A stretch of DNA of 38,682 bases from Bacteroidales bacterium UBA1711 (GTDB lineage: Bacteria > Bacteroidota > Bacteroidia > Bacteroidales > P3). The notes under the pieces were generated by a model that saw only the letters and a program-made list of their open reading frames with translations, searched no databases and had not been told where the DNA came from. The stretch spans positions 1 through 38,682 of the forward strand of contig DCJB01000119.1 of assembly GCA_002317325.1 (NCBI GenBank), written 5' to 3'. Both the position numbers and the translations under genes were made by a program. Positions 24,839 to 33,311 of the stretch are shown here, piece after piece (within the stretch, counting starts at the first letter, position 1; every line of letters begins with the position of its first letter).

Positions 24839-25459
24839 TTATTGTTCTTGAAGTTCCTTGTCCTTGCTACGCTGAATCCAAATGATGACGCCCACGAGGA
24901 TGAGCGCCATGGGGGCCATGATGACGAGGCCGTTGTTCTCGTAGCCGATTTTGTACATACCCAGTTTTTCCATCACGGGAACCCCCCACAGCGATCCGCT
25001 GCCGAAGAGTTCGCGGAAGGCGCCGAGAATGACCAGCACGACGCCATAGCCGAGGCCGTTGCCTATGCCGTCGAGCATAGACTCCCACGGTTTGTGGTTC
25101 ATGGCGAAGGCCTCGAGCCGGCCCATGACAATGCAGTTGGTGATGATGAGTCCGACATAGACCGAGAGCTGTTTGCTCACGTCATAGACGTAGGCCATCA
25201 GTACTTGGTTGACGAGGATGACCAATGCCGAGACCACCACGAGCTGGACGATGATGCGGATGCGGGGCGGGATAGTGTTGCGCATGAGGGAGATAATCAG
25301 GTTGCTCAGTGCCACCACCACGGTGACGGAGAGGGCCATGACCACGGCGGGTTTCAGCTGTGCGGTGACAGCGAGGCAGGAGCAGATGCCGAGAATCTGG
25401 ACAGTGATGGGGTTGTTCTTGGCCAAGGGGCCGAGAAAGACTTTAGAATTGTTACTCAT
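24839..25459 (-). CDS. nqrD: Na+-translocating NADH:quinone oxidoreductase subunit D
   Basis: This 206-residue, six-helix membrane subunit carries the matching Cys motifs ILGICSCLAVTAQLKP (near residue 25) and TNCIVMGRLEAFA (near 112). Its start overlaps the end of nqrC by 8 bases, which points to translational coupling. It forms part of the Na+-conducting membrane core together with NqrB and NqrE. Confidence 0.97.
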   Translation of the reverse strand: MSNNSKVFLGPLAKNNPITVQILGICSCLAVTAQLKPAVVMALSVTVVVALSNLIISLMRNTIPPRIRIIVQLVVVSALVILVNQVLMAYVYDVSKQLSVYVGLIITNCIVMGRLEAFAMNHKPWESMLDGIGNGLGYGVVLVILGAFRELFGSGSLWGVPVMEKLGMYKIGYENNGLVIMAPMALILVGVIIWIQRSKDKELQEQ

Positions 25460-26270
25460 TGGAAACCTCCTCTTCTACAAGATTGCATTCTGGGTCGGTA
25501 GCCGACGAAGTGTCGGCAGCCTGTGCGGCAAGGGTGCGGCGGCTGTCGAAGAAGGCCTGATAGCGGGCCAGGTCGTCGGCCAGCATGGCGCTCACGCCAT
25601 TAGAAGTCATGGTGCCGCCGCTGATAGCATCCACCTCGTGGAGACCGGCGGGGTCGGCGTGCTTCTTGACGGCGATGGAGACGACCTTGCCGTCGGCATC
25701 CAAAATCTGTTTGCCGATGAAGGGCGCCATGAACTTTTCGGTTGTTATTTCGGCGCCGAGGCCGGGGGTCTCGCTCTCGTGGCTGAAGGTGACGCCCACC
25801 ACGGTGTTGAGGTCGTCGCCGAGGGCGATGTTAGAATAGACGGGACCCCAGAGTCCGTTGCCCCGGGTGGGGATGACGATGCCTTGCTTGCCGTCCTTGA
25901 CGAAACAGTAGATGGGGAAGGAGCCTTTGGCGCCGTTCTTTTCCTTGGTCTGTTCGGTCTTGAGGTTGATGTCGAAAGCGCGGACGTCGCCGTTCTTCAT
26001 CTGGTCGTCGGCGATAGAGTATTCGCTCACCACCTGGCCGTCGGTGTTGACGGTAAGTTCGGTCACGAAATACTGCTTGTAGAGGGCGGGTGCCTGATCG
26101 CGTTCGCAGTCCACGTTGATGGCGGCCAGCAGGGACTGCATTTTCTCGTTGCGGACATTGGCCTGCTGTTTGTCCTTGAGGCCCATGGCCACGACGGAGA
26201 GCAGCACTGCCACCACCGCCACCAGCACGGCGGAGTAGATAAAGATGTATTTGTTGCTAAAGTTTTTCAT
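25452..26270 (-). CDS. nqrC: Na+-translocating NADH:quinone oxidoreductase subunit C
   Basis: This 272-residue subunit has one N-terminal membrane helix (residues 8-30) and a periplasmic FMN-binding domain. The flavinylation motif near residue 225 reads SGGTMTS, where SGATxTS is the form I know from Vibrio; the attachment Thr is kept. The C-terminus extends about 40 residues past the motif. The start overlaps the nqrB stop by four bases. Confidence 0.96.
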   Translation of the reverse strand: MKNFSNKYIFIYSAVLVAVVAVLLSVVAMGLKDKQQANVRNEKMQSLLAAINVDCERDQAPALYKQYFVTELTVNTDGQVVSEYSIADDQMKNGDVRAFDINLKTEQTKEKNGAKGSFPIYCFVKDGKQGIVIPTRGNGLWGPVYSNIALGDDLNTVVGVTFSHESETPGLGAEITTEKFMAPFIGKQILDADGKVVSIAVKKHADPAGLHEVDAISGGTMTSNGVSAMLADDLARYQAFFDSRRTLAAQAADTSSATDPECNLVEEEVSNE

Positions 26271-27442
26271 GCCTTAACCTCCTTTTTTCTGTTGTTGCGG
26301 CGACGGATGTTGGCGGCCACCACACAGTGGTCGATGAGCGGAGCGAAGCTGTTCATGAGCAGGATACTGAGCATCATGCCCTCGGGATAGGCGGGGTTGA
26401 GGACGCGCAGCAACACGGCGAAGGCTCCGATGAGGAAGCCGTAGATCCATTTGCCGCAGTTGGTTTGGGCGGCGGTGACGGGGTCGGTGGCCATGAAGAC
26501 GGCGCCGAAGGCGAAGCCGCCCATAAGGAAGTGGTAGTAGAAGGGCAACTGCATATAGGCGTTGGCGCCCACAGCGTTGAAGAGCATGCCCATGAGGCCG
26601 CCGCCTAGCACCACACTGAGCATGATGCGCCAGCTGGCGATGCCGCTGACCAGCAGCAGCAGGGCGCCGAGCAGGATGGCGATGACGGAGGTCTCGCAAG
26701 TGCTGCCGGGGATGATGCCGATGAACATATCGAGCGCGGAGGCCGAGGGTGCTATGCCGGTGGCGATTTCGCCCAGCGGTGTGGCGCCAGCGATGGCGTC
26801 GGAGCCCCAGAGGTCGCGAGCAATCCACACCTGGTCGCCCGACATGTGGGTTGGGTAGCTGAAGAAGAGGAAGGCGCGTGCCACGAGGGCGGGGTTGAGG
26901 AAGTTCATGCCGGTGCCGCCAAACACCTCCTTGCCGAAGACCACGGCAAAGGCGGTGGCGAGAGCGAGCTGCCACAGGGGGGTGGTGACAGGCACAATCA
27001 TGGGGATGATCATGCCGGTGACGAGGAAGCCCTCGTTGACCTGGTGGTGTCGGATTTGGGCAAAGGCGAACTCGATGGCGAGGCCCACCACGTAAGAGAC
27101 CACGATGAGGGGGAGCATACGCAGGAAGCCGAACCACAGGCAGTACCAAAAGCTGGCAGCGGTGCCGAGTTCGAAGGGCCACTGTTCGGCGCGGAGCGAG
27201 GTCTGGTAGCCGATGTTCCACATACCGAAGAGGAGTGCGGGCATAAGTGCCACCACGACGGTAATCATGGCGCGCTTGAGGTCGATGCCGTCGCGCACAT
27301 GGCTGCCGCGTGCGGTGGTGGTGTTGGGAGTGAAGAGGAAGGTCTCGAAAGCCTCGAAAGTGCTGCCGAGCCATGCAGCTTTGCCGCCCTCGCTGAAGGT
27401 GGGCTTGATTTTGTCTATTAAGCCTCTCAAGTTGTCAAACAT
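26267..27442 (-). CDS. nqrB: Na+-translocating NADH:quinone oxidoreductase subunit B
   Basis: This 391-residue multi-helix subunit forms the main Na+ path and holds riboflavin and a covalent FMN. The FMN-attachment region reads DAIAGATPLGE near residue 240, with the Thr conserved. The family N-terminus is recognisable (HVRDGIDLKRAMITVV). The start codon shares a base with the nqrA stop in a TGATG arrangement, so the two should be translationally coupled. Confidence 0.97.
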   Translation of the reverse strand: MFDNLRGLIDKIKPTFSEGGKAAWLGSTFEAFETFLFTPNTTTARGSHVRDGIDLKRAMITVVVALMPALLFGMWNIGYQTSLRAEQWPFELGTAASFWYCLWFGFLRMLPLIVVSYVVGLAIEFAFAQIRHHQVNEGFLVTGMIIPMIVPVTTPLWQLALATAFAVVFGKEVFGGTGMNFLNPALVARAFLFFSYPTHMSGDQVWIARDLWGSDAIAGATPLGEIATGIAPSASALDMFIGIIPGSTCETSVIAILLGALLLLVSGIASWRIMLSVVLGGGLMGMLFNAVGANAYMQLPFYYHFLMGGFAFGAVFMATDPVTAAQTNCGKWIYGFLIGAFAVLLRVLNPAYPEGMMLSILLMNSFAPLIDHCVVAANIRRRNNRKKEVKA

Positions 27443-28857
27443 CAGACGGCCTCCTTTCTCAATTTTTCCAGCGCCTCGCGGATGATGGGCTGGATGTCGG
27501 TTTTAGATGTGTCGATAAATTCGCAGAGGGCGAAGTCTTCGGGTTCGACCTCATAAATGCCGAGGTTCTCCATCAGCTCGATGTCGCCGACGATGCAGGC
27601 CTTGATGAGCTGGGTGGGGTAGATGTCGAAGGGGAAGACTCGCTCGAAGCTGCCCGTGAAGACCAGCGGACGCACGTCGCCGTGGGTGTTGGTGTCGAAC
27701 TTCCAGAAGCCCTCGAAGCGTGGCATCTTCATGCCGCAGCAGCAGGTGGCAGGTGACAGGAAGCCGCTGGCGAAGGTGCGGGAGAAGCTGAACCGGCGGA
27801 TGGTGGGAATGAGCCAGCCCATGAAGTCGTAGTAGTTGCCCTCGGGGAGGAAGGTAAGGAGGCTGTCGTTGGCGCCCAAGAATCCGTCGGCCTCGATGCG
27901 GGAGCCGCTGAGGACGTTGCCAGAGATAATGCGGTCGCCGGAGTCGGGGCGCTGAAGCAGCGGATATGCGGGGTTGAGCCGCTGGGCCTCGACGATGGAG
28001 GTGACGCAGGCGCCGAGGGTGGTGCGGTAGTAGTGGGGGTTGCGGATGGAGGGTCCGGCCACTGCCACCACGCGCTCGGGGCGGTACTCGCCCGTGCGTG
28101 CCAGACGGCCGAGCACGACCACGTCCTGCACGCCCATGGTCCACACGCTCTCGCCCTTGTTGATGGGGCAGAAGCGGGCTATCTGGGTGCCCACGTTGCC
28201 GGCGGGATGAGGTCCATCGATGAAGTGGGTCTTCACGCGGCTGTTGCGGAGGGCGGAAGCCACCACGGCGGCGAGCCGCTGCTGGGGGCGGAAGCCGAGG
28301 TGGAGGTCGCCGTCGAAGAGTTCGGTGAGCGCCTCGAGTCCGCGGCAGAAGTCCTCTTCCCTGCCCTGTAGCACATAGTCATAGTCCGGAGCCAGCGGGG
28401 CGCTGTCGAAACAGCTCACCACCATGGCCTTGGGCTTGGCGTCGGGACTCGGGACAGTGCCGAAGGGGCGCTGAATCAGGCGGGTCCATAATCCACATTG
28501 CAGCATACGTTCCTTGATGCTGCCCTCGATGAATTGATTGGGTGCGGCTGCTTGCGCAGAGCCGTCGGCTTCGACCACCACGGCGAGGAGCAGTCGCTTA
28601 GCGCCGCGCACCACCGCCTTCACCGTTCCGTCAACGGGAGAGGTGAAGCGGATGCGGTCGTCCTGCTTGTCGCACAGCAGGGGGTCGCCGGCCTTCACCC
28701 TGTCGCCCTCGGCCACCAACAGCCGCGGCACCAGCCCCACATAGTCGGCTGGCTTGACGGCGTAGGTGCGGATAGAGCGCGCGTCGCTGGTTCGCCGCTC
28801 GGCGGCTCCCGCGATGGGAAGGTCCAATCCTTTTTTGATTTTTACTACGTCAGACAT
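27442..28857 (-). CDS. nqrA: Na+-translocating NADH:quinone oxidoreductase subunit A
   Basis: This 471-residue cytoplasmic subunit is the first gene of the nqr set. It begins with the family signature IKKGLDLPIAGA and a barrel-sandwich region (LLVAEGDRVKAGDPLLCDK, TSPVDGTVKAVVRG). It ends with the domain including TQLIKACIVGDIELMENLGI. It lacks membrane helices, as expected. A textbook promoter lies at 28987-29017, giving a leader of about 120 bases. That leader contains an inverted repeat, TTAACC at 28933-28938 and GGTTAA at 28952-28957, which might be a regulator site or a hairpin. Confidence 0.97.
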   Translation of the reverse strand: MSDVVKIKKGLDLPIAGAAERRTSDARSIRTYAVKPADYVGLVPRLLVAEGDRVKAGDPLLCDKQDDRIRFTSPVDGTVKAVVRGAKRLLLAVVVEADGSAQAAAPNQFIEGSIKERMLQCGLWTRLIQRPFGTVPSPDAKPKAMVVSCFDSAPLAPDYDYVLQGREEDFCRGLEALTELFDGDLHLGFRPQQRLAAVVASALRNSRVKTHFIDGPHPAGNVGTQIARFCPINKGESVWTMGVQDVVVLGRLARTGEYRPERVVAVAGPSIRNPHYYRTTLGACVTSIVEAQRLNPAYPLLQRPDSGDRIISGNVLSGSRIEADGFLGANDSLLTFLPEGNYYDFMGWLIPTIRRFSFSRTFASGFLSPATCCCGMKMPRFEGFWKFDTNTHGDVRPLVFTGSFERVFPFDIYPTQLIKACIVGDIELMENLGIYEVEPEDFALCEFIDTSKTDIQPIIREALEKLRKEAV

Positions 28858-28986
28858 TTCTGAATTTTTATACTCTTATGTTGTCTATTAATTAATTGAT
28901 TTCACACTAATCTAACGCACGAGAAAACACGCTTAACCCTTATAGCAATGAGGTTAACGTATTTTCCCAACATGGATAAACGTCTG

Positions 28987-29017
28987 CAAAGGTACTCTTT
29001 TTTTTTCAATTGTCAAA
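28987..29017 (-). promoter_or_regulatory. Promoter of the nqr-frd block, with full -33 and -7 boxes
   Basis: On the minus strand TTTG (29017-29014), exactly 19 bases, then TACCTTTG (28994-28987) match the Bacteroidota -33/-7 consensus in sequence and spacing. It is one of the two best promoters in the window. I find no other -7 box in the gaps between nqrA and pckA. Confidence 0.88.
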
Positions 29018-29109
29018 GTCCCCGCCGCTATTTGTTCAAAAAAAAAGACATCCGCCGCAGATTGGGGCTGTTGGAGCCGCATCGCATCGCCCAGAACTCG
29101 GCAAGACAA

Positions 29110-29137
29110 CATAGGGGGAAGGCAACCGCCCTCCCCC
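29110..29137 (-). terminator. Likely terminator after the YidE/AspT-like transporter gene
   Basis: GGGGGA (29114-29119) pairs with TCCCCC (29132-29137), with GGC and GCC pairing inside. On the minus strand the hairpin is followed by TATGTTGTC, only moderately U-rich. It lies 33 bases after the transporter stop. Confidence 0.6.
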
Positions 29138-29169
29138 ACGCAGTATTCGGTGGAATAGATCTTTTGGCC

Positions 29170-30387
29170 TCAGCCGAAGAGCACTACGATTACCTCGGCC
29201 ACGAACACCCTGAGGAACATGGCAAGGGGATAGACCGTGGTGTAGGCAATATTCACGCGGCTGTCGGCACAGAGCACGTTGGCGTAAGCTAAGGCGGGCG
29301 GGTCGGTGGTGGCGCCGCCAATCATGCCGGCGATGGAGAAGAAGCTGAGGCGGAAAACATATCGCGCTATCAGTCCCACCACGAGGCAGGGCACCACGGT
29401 GATGACAATGCCGAAGAGCATCCACTCCACGCCCTGCTGGGCCACCATTTCGAGGAATCCCTTGCCGGCGCCCACGCCCACCGAGGCCAAGAAGAGCGAA
29501 ATGCCCAACTGGCGCATCCAGAGGTTGGCGGAACGAGTCATGCGGGTGTCGAGGTGAAGCGAGGGGCCGAAATGCGAGAAGATGATGGCCACCACAAGGG
29601 GGCCGCTGGCCAAGCCCAGCCGCAGGGGCACCGACATTCCCGGCACGGGGATGGGCATCAGCCCGAGGAACACGCCAAGGGCTATGCCGAGGAAGATGAA
29701 GAAGAGCCGCGGCTCGTCGCGGTGGGGTTCCTGGAGGGAGCGGCTCTCGGCCATGCGCTGCTGGAGGTCGTAGCCGTTTCGTCCCGAGTTGGCGGCATAG
29801 AGTCGACTCTCGGCCTCGATGTCGCGGCAGAAGAGCCTCTTGAGTATGGCAATGCTCAAGATGATGCCCACCACGCCAAAGGGATAAGCCACTGCATAGC
29901 CCTGCGCGAACACCGGGTTGACCGCCCCACCGTGCAGTTCGAGATAGGCCTGCTGTGCTGCACCCAGCCCGGGGGTGTTGGTGACGGCGCCCGAAAGCAC
30001 GCCCACCATGCTCATCATGTCGGTGCCACTCAACAGTCCGATGCCCACTGCTATCAGGCTGCCCAACAGCACCAGCACGAAACCGAGGGCGTTGAGCAGG
30101 ACACCACCCTTGCGGAAAGCGTCGAAGAAGCCCGGCCCCACCTCCACTCCAATGGAGAAGATAAAGAGTATCAGCCCGAACTCTTTCACGAAATGGGCGG
30201 TTTCACCGTCCAGTTCGATGCCAATCTGCCCGACAAACAGGCCGGCAAACAATATCCACGCCACGCCGAAGGAGACCCCGGCAATGCGTATGCGGGCAAG
30301 CAGGAGCCCCACGGCAATCACCAGCGAGATTATCAGGATGGAGTGAGCCACCGTAGGCTCAACGAAAAGCTGCGTAATCCACGACAT
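29170..30387 (-). CDS. YidE/AspT-family transporter lacking RCK_C domains
   Basis: From the ATG at 30387 (the codon before it is GTG) the product has 405 residues in two similar membrane halves, the YidE/YbjL duplication. The first half includes FGLILFIFSIGVEVGPGFF and SGAVTNTPGLGAA; the second includes LGISLFLASVGVGAGKGF and MIGGATTDPPALAYA. Family members such as AspT or YidE are about 540-560 residues because two TrkA-C (RCK_C) domains lie between the halves. Here a polar linker of only about 40 residues joins them. AspT exchanges aspartate for alanine; the substrate here is unknown. Its promoter is at 30567-30574, with a 170-base leader. Confidence 0.88.
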   Translation of the reverse strand: MSWITQLFVEPTVAHSILIISLVIAVGLLLARIRIAGVSFGVAWILFAGLFVGQIGIELDGETAHFVKEFGLILFIFSIGVEVGPGFFDAFRKGGVLLNALGFVLVLLGSLIAVGIGLLSGTDMMSMVGVLSGAVTNTPGLGAAQQAYLELHGGAVNPVFAQGYAVAYPFGVVGIILSIAILKRLFCRDIEAESRLYAANSGRNGYDLQQRMAESRSLQEPHRDEPRLFFIFLGIALGVFLGLMPIPVPGMSVPLRLGLASGPLVVAIIFSHFGPSLHLDTRMTRSANLWMRQLGISLFLASVGVGAGKGFLEMVAQQGVEWMLFGIVITVVPCLVVGLIARYVFRLSFFSIAGMIGGATTDPPALAYANVLCADSRVNIAYTTVYPLAMFLRVFVAEVIVVLFG

Positions 30388-30566
30388 CACCGCACAGCCC
30401 CCTCCCGGTGGCAGACGCTGCTAATCGGTTTCGCCGATATGGAGGCCGAAATCCCGGCACAGGCAGCCGACAAACGGCCTTTCGCAATTCCGAAAAATAA
30501 AAATACCATACTCAATAAACTGATTAACTGTTTTTTGAAAGAAACACTCTTTCAGCATTCGGGCTG

Positions 30567-30574
30567 CAAAGATA
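30567..30574 (-). promoter_or_regulatory. Promoter -7 box for the transporter gene
   Basis: The minus strand reads TATCTTTG, a perfect -7 consensus; no -33 TTTG is seen. The leader of about 170 bases before the ATG at 30387 holds a small hairpin, ATCGG-TTTCG-CCGAT at 30424-30438, and a GGGAGGGG purine tract just upstream of the start that could act as a ribosome-binding site. Confidence 0.6.
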
Positions 30575-30612
30575 CTCACTTTTCTCGTCACGGAGGGCCG
30601 CATTCAACGATT

Positions 30613-30645
30613 ATTGGCGATTGGTGCTATCGCCAATTGCGATAG
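30613..30645. promoter_or_regulatory. Two overlapping, mutually exclusive inverted repeats
   Basis: ATTGGCGAT (30613-30621) pairs with ATCGCCAAT (30629-30637). CTATCGC (30627-30633) also pairs with GCGATAG (30639-30645). Both cannot form at once. They lie between the LysR stop (30654) and the transporter -7 box (30574). No U-run follows, so this may be an operator or an RNA switch-like element rather than a simple terminator. The centre does not fit the T-N11-A pattern of LysR sites. Confidence 0.55.
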
Positions 30646-30653
30646 ACGAGACC

Positions 30654-31553
30654 TCACAATCTCATTGTCAGCAGGGCTACGTCCTGAGTTTCCTTCATAA
30701 TTTGCAGGAACAACTGCGCCGACTTCTTAATGTATGCGTTCTTGAGGGTGTGATAGCAGCCGTGCATGTCGGTACCCTCTTCGAGCAGCGGCACTGCCAC
30801 CACTCCGGGATGACGCTTGGCGGTAGCCTGGGAGAGGAAGGTGACGTAGCGGCTCGACGCCACCAAAGACAGCAGCATATTCACCCCGTTCACCTCCACC
30901 CGCGCAGCCACCCGGCGGTGGGTCTGCTCCAGCACCGCTTCGAGGGTGTCGCGAGCCTGAATGCCCTTGCAGGGCAGCGCCACCACCTCTTTGCCCAAGT
31001 CGGCGAGGCGCAGCCCCGGGCTGGAAGCCAAGGGGTGGCTGTTGCTCACCACCACCGACAGGTGGTTGTCGAACAGCGGGTGCGAGTCGAGGTCGAGACA
31101 CTCGCGGCTGGGGCGGTAGGAGAGCGCCACATCGATAGCCCCCTCATGGAGCAGCCGCGCCAGCTCTTCCACCGTCCCACTCTCAATGCGCACGCTCACG
31201 GCGGGGTAGCGCCGCACAAACTCAACCAGCGTCTCGTTGAGCAGCAGCGAGAAGGTGGCGGTGCAGCCTATGCTCAGCGAGCCGGACTGCAGGGTGCCGA
31301 CGGACTGGACGCAGTCGCGGCACTCCTCCACGCTGTTCAGCGTGCGGCGTGCGGACACAAGCAGCGCCTCGCCCTCCTCTGTGAGTGCAACGCTGCGCGA
31401 GTTCCTCACGAGCAGCCGGGCGCCCACCTCTTCTTCAAGCTGTAATATCTGCTGCGAGAGGGTGCTTTGCGCCACGCACAGGTGGCGGGCGGCATCGGTG
31501 AAGCTGAGCCGCGCGGCCACTTCGGTAAAGTATTTCAATTGCTTTATCTCCAT
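30654..31553 (-). CDS. LysR-family transcriptional regulator
   Basis: From the ATG at 31553 the product has 299 residues and begins exactly at the winged-helix domain (MEIKQLKYFTEVA, then AARHLCVAQSTLSQQI and LEEEVGARLLVR). Upstream codons in the frame would add an unstructured 25-residue tail and are rejected. Residues 90-290 form the periplasmic-binding-protein-like effector domain (SLSIGCTATFSLLLNETLVEF and later ALPCKG). It lies directly upstream of the YidE/AspT-like transporter on the same strand and may regulate it; the effector is unknown. It could be compared with OxyR or CynR, but I see no decisive Cys pair. Confidence 0.9.
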   Translation of the reverse strand: MEIKQLKYFTEVAARLSFTDAARHLCVAQSTLSQQILQLEEEVGARLLVRNSRSVALTEEGEALLVSARRTLNSVEECRDCVQSVGTLQSGSLSIGCTATFSLLLNETLVEFVRRYPAVSVRIESGTVEELARLLHEGAIDVALSYRPSRECLDLDSHPLFDNHLSVVVSNSHPLASSPGLRLADLGKEVVALPCKGIQARDTLEAVLEQTHRRVAARVEVNGVNMLLSLVASSRYVTFLSQATAKRHPGVVAVPLLEEGTDMHGCYHTLKNAYIKKSAQLFLQIMKETQDVALLTMRL

Positions 31554-31795
31554 GTCAGTGTTTTTACTGTTTTTCGGCTTTGCCCCCGCCGCAGAGCGGC
31601 AGTCGTGACGCGAGCGCGCAGACAGCACACTCCCGACGCACCTCTCAAATCAAAGAGGGCGACTCTTGCACAGAGCACACCCTCCTATTACTGTCGCCCC
31701 TCCACTGTGGAGGGACTGCCTTGGAAACCAGCCGGGCAGCAGGAGTTTGTCACGCCATGGGCAGACACTCCCGGACCCTATCCATGTGGCTGCCG
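31554..31795. other. Intergenic region upstream of the LysR gene
   Basis: No gene and no consensus -7 box are seen. One clear hairpin, CCCTCCA-CTG-TGGAGGG (31698-31714), and a weaker CCTCT/AGAGG pair near 31640 may end the OmpA-family transcript, although neither has a U-run after it. Confidence 0.4.
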
Positions 31796-33238
31796 TCAGG
31801 GATTCACCTTGGATCCCACCTCGGTGATGATGATCTGAATCTTGCAAAGCTCATCGTTCTCCTTCTTGGGGTCGAAGGCGGCGGTGGCGGCACGCTTAAT
31901 GTCCGTGACAGTCATGCCGGCGGGTTGTATGTTGTCCTCCGGGATGCCGTTCTTCACGAAGAAATCCTTCACCGCCTTGGCGCGCTCGAGCGACACCAGC
32001 TGGTCATGCTCGGGGTCGATGCCGTAGGTCTGGACAAAGCCCTTGACCATGAAGTGGACGTCGGGGTGGTTCTTGAACATCTGCACATAGTTGATAAGCA
32101 CAGAGTCCGACTCCTTCATGAGCTTGTACTCGTCCTCGAAATAGACCCCGCAGACGGGATAGACGGTGCCGCGCTCGGCGCGGTTCATCTTCAAGCGCAT
32201 GAGGGTGTCCTGCATGAAGCGGTTGGAGTTAAAGTCGAAGAAGAGCGAGAAATAGCCCTCGCGCTGTGCGTAGAGCGAATAGTTGAATCCGGGCACAAAC
32301 CTCACGCGGCCGCCGCGGAAATGTGCATCGCGGACGATGGCGCGGTCGTTGGTGTTCTTTTCAAGGATTGTGAGGTTCACCTCGACGTTCTTTTTGATTT
32401 TGGGGTCGTAGAAGTAGAGCGGCACCTCGAAGGCATCGACGTGGATGGATACCTTGATAGAGTGTCCTTTGCCGTTGGGCGTTACGTTGTCGAGGAGTAT
32501 GTAATAGACCTCGTCCTTCTTCACGTCGATGGAGCGGATGTGGCGGGCGGTGGAGTCTTTGGGCAGCATAATGGGCTTGGAGGCGTGGTACATACCGATG
32601 GTGCCCATAGTGGCGTTGAGTTCCTGCTGCTGACGCATCAGCTTGTTGGCTTCGGCGCGTGCCTTGGTGTCGGCCTTCTCGTCGCCGGTGGATGCGACGG
32701 GCTGGCGCTTGGGCTTGGCCAGGAGGGCGGAGTCGGGGGCGGACATATTCACCGCCACGGGCAGCACCTTGTTGGACTGCACATGGTTGCTGAAATAGCT
32801 GTCGGTGTACTTGTACACGAACATATCGTAGTCGTCGGACAGTTGGGTCTGAGTGACGGCGATGTCCAACTGGCCGTTGTAAGGCACAGTGAATTTATAC
32901 CACACCGAGTTGTGTTCATATTCAGGGAGATTGGGGTGTCGGCGGTCGGCCTGCACCTCCATCACGCGACCGGCGCCATGGGGCGCGGTGGTGGGACCGT
33001 AGGTTTGGTCCACATTCAGCGGGATGGCGAAGATGATGTCGTTGCAATTATAGGGCAGCTGAACCTCGGGGATTTTCTCCTCATCAGCGACTCCCTTCTT
33101 TCCTTTCTTGCCCTTTTTGGCCTTTGAAGAGGCGGATTTGGAACTTTTGGTCCCGCTCTTCGTCTTGGTCTGAGCCTGTGCGTCACAATATCCAAATATC
33201 AGTGTACAAGCAAGTAATGCGATAAAAAAACGCTTCAT
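31796..33238 (-). CDS. OmpA-family outer membrane protein
   Basis: From the ATG at 33238 the product has 480 residues with a signal peptide (MKRFFIALLACTLIFGYCDAQA). A Lys/Ser-rich stretch of about 30 residues with KKGKKGKKG follows. The middle is a beta-rich region that starts HNSVWYKFTVP, typical of Bacteroidota OmpA proteins. The C-terminal 110 residues form an OmpA-like peptidoglycan-binding domain: VYFEDEYKLMKESD, then QLVSLERAKAVKDFFVKNGI. It should tie the outer membrane to the cell wall. The longer frame to 33283 is rejected because it runs through the -7 box of its own promoter. Confidence 0.9.
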   Translation of the reverse strand: MKRFFIALLACTLIFGYCDAQAQTKTKSGTKSSKSASSKAKKGKKGKKGVADEEKIPEVQLPYNCNDIIFAIPLNVDQTYGPTTAPHGAGRVMEVQADRRHPNLPEYEHNSVWYKFTVPYNGQLDIAVTQTQLSDDYDMFVYKYTDSYFSNHVQSNKVLPVAVNMSAPDSALLAKPKRQPVASTGDEKADTKARAEANKLMRQQQELNATMGTIGMYHASKPIMLPKDSTARHIRSIDVKKDEVYYILLDNVTPNGKGHSIKVSIHVDAFEVPLYFYDPKIKKNVEVNLTILEKNTNDRAIVRDAHFRGGRVRFVPGFNYSLYAQREGYFSLFFDFNSNRFMQDTLMRLKMNRAERGTVYPVCGVYFEDEYKLMKESDSVLINYVQMFKNHPDVHFMVKGFVQTYGIDPEHDQLVSLERAKAVKDFFVKNGIPEDNIQPAGMTVTDIKRAATAAFDPKKENDELCKIQIIITEVGSKVNP

Positions 33239-33280
33239 ATCGTGCGATTTGATGGTCAATGGCGTGAATTTTTCACCAAG

Positions 33281-33311
33281 CAAAGATACTACTTATTTTT
33301 GAAATAGCAAA
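33281..33311 (-). promoter_or_regulatory. Promoter of the OmpA-family gene, with full -33 and -7 boxes
   Basis: The minus strand has TTTG (33311-33308), exactly 19 bases, then TATCTTTG (33288-33281). Both sequence and spacing match the Bacteroidota consensus. The predicted leader is about 35 bases. Confidence 0.85.

Noticed and set aside
25452..26270. NqrC lacking its flavin site because the motif is SGGT rather than SGAT
   Set aside because: The attachment Thr and following Ser are kept, and the Ala to Gly change is mild; I treat the site as functional.
30613..30645. Classical LysR binding site (T-N11-A)
   Set aside because: The symmetric bases at the N11 spacing are G and C, not T and A.
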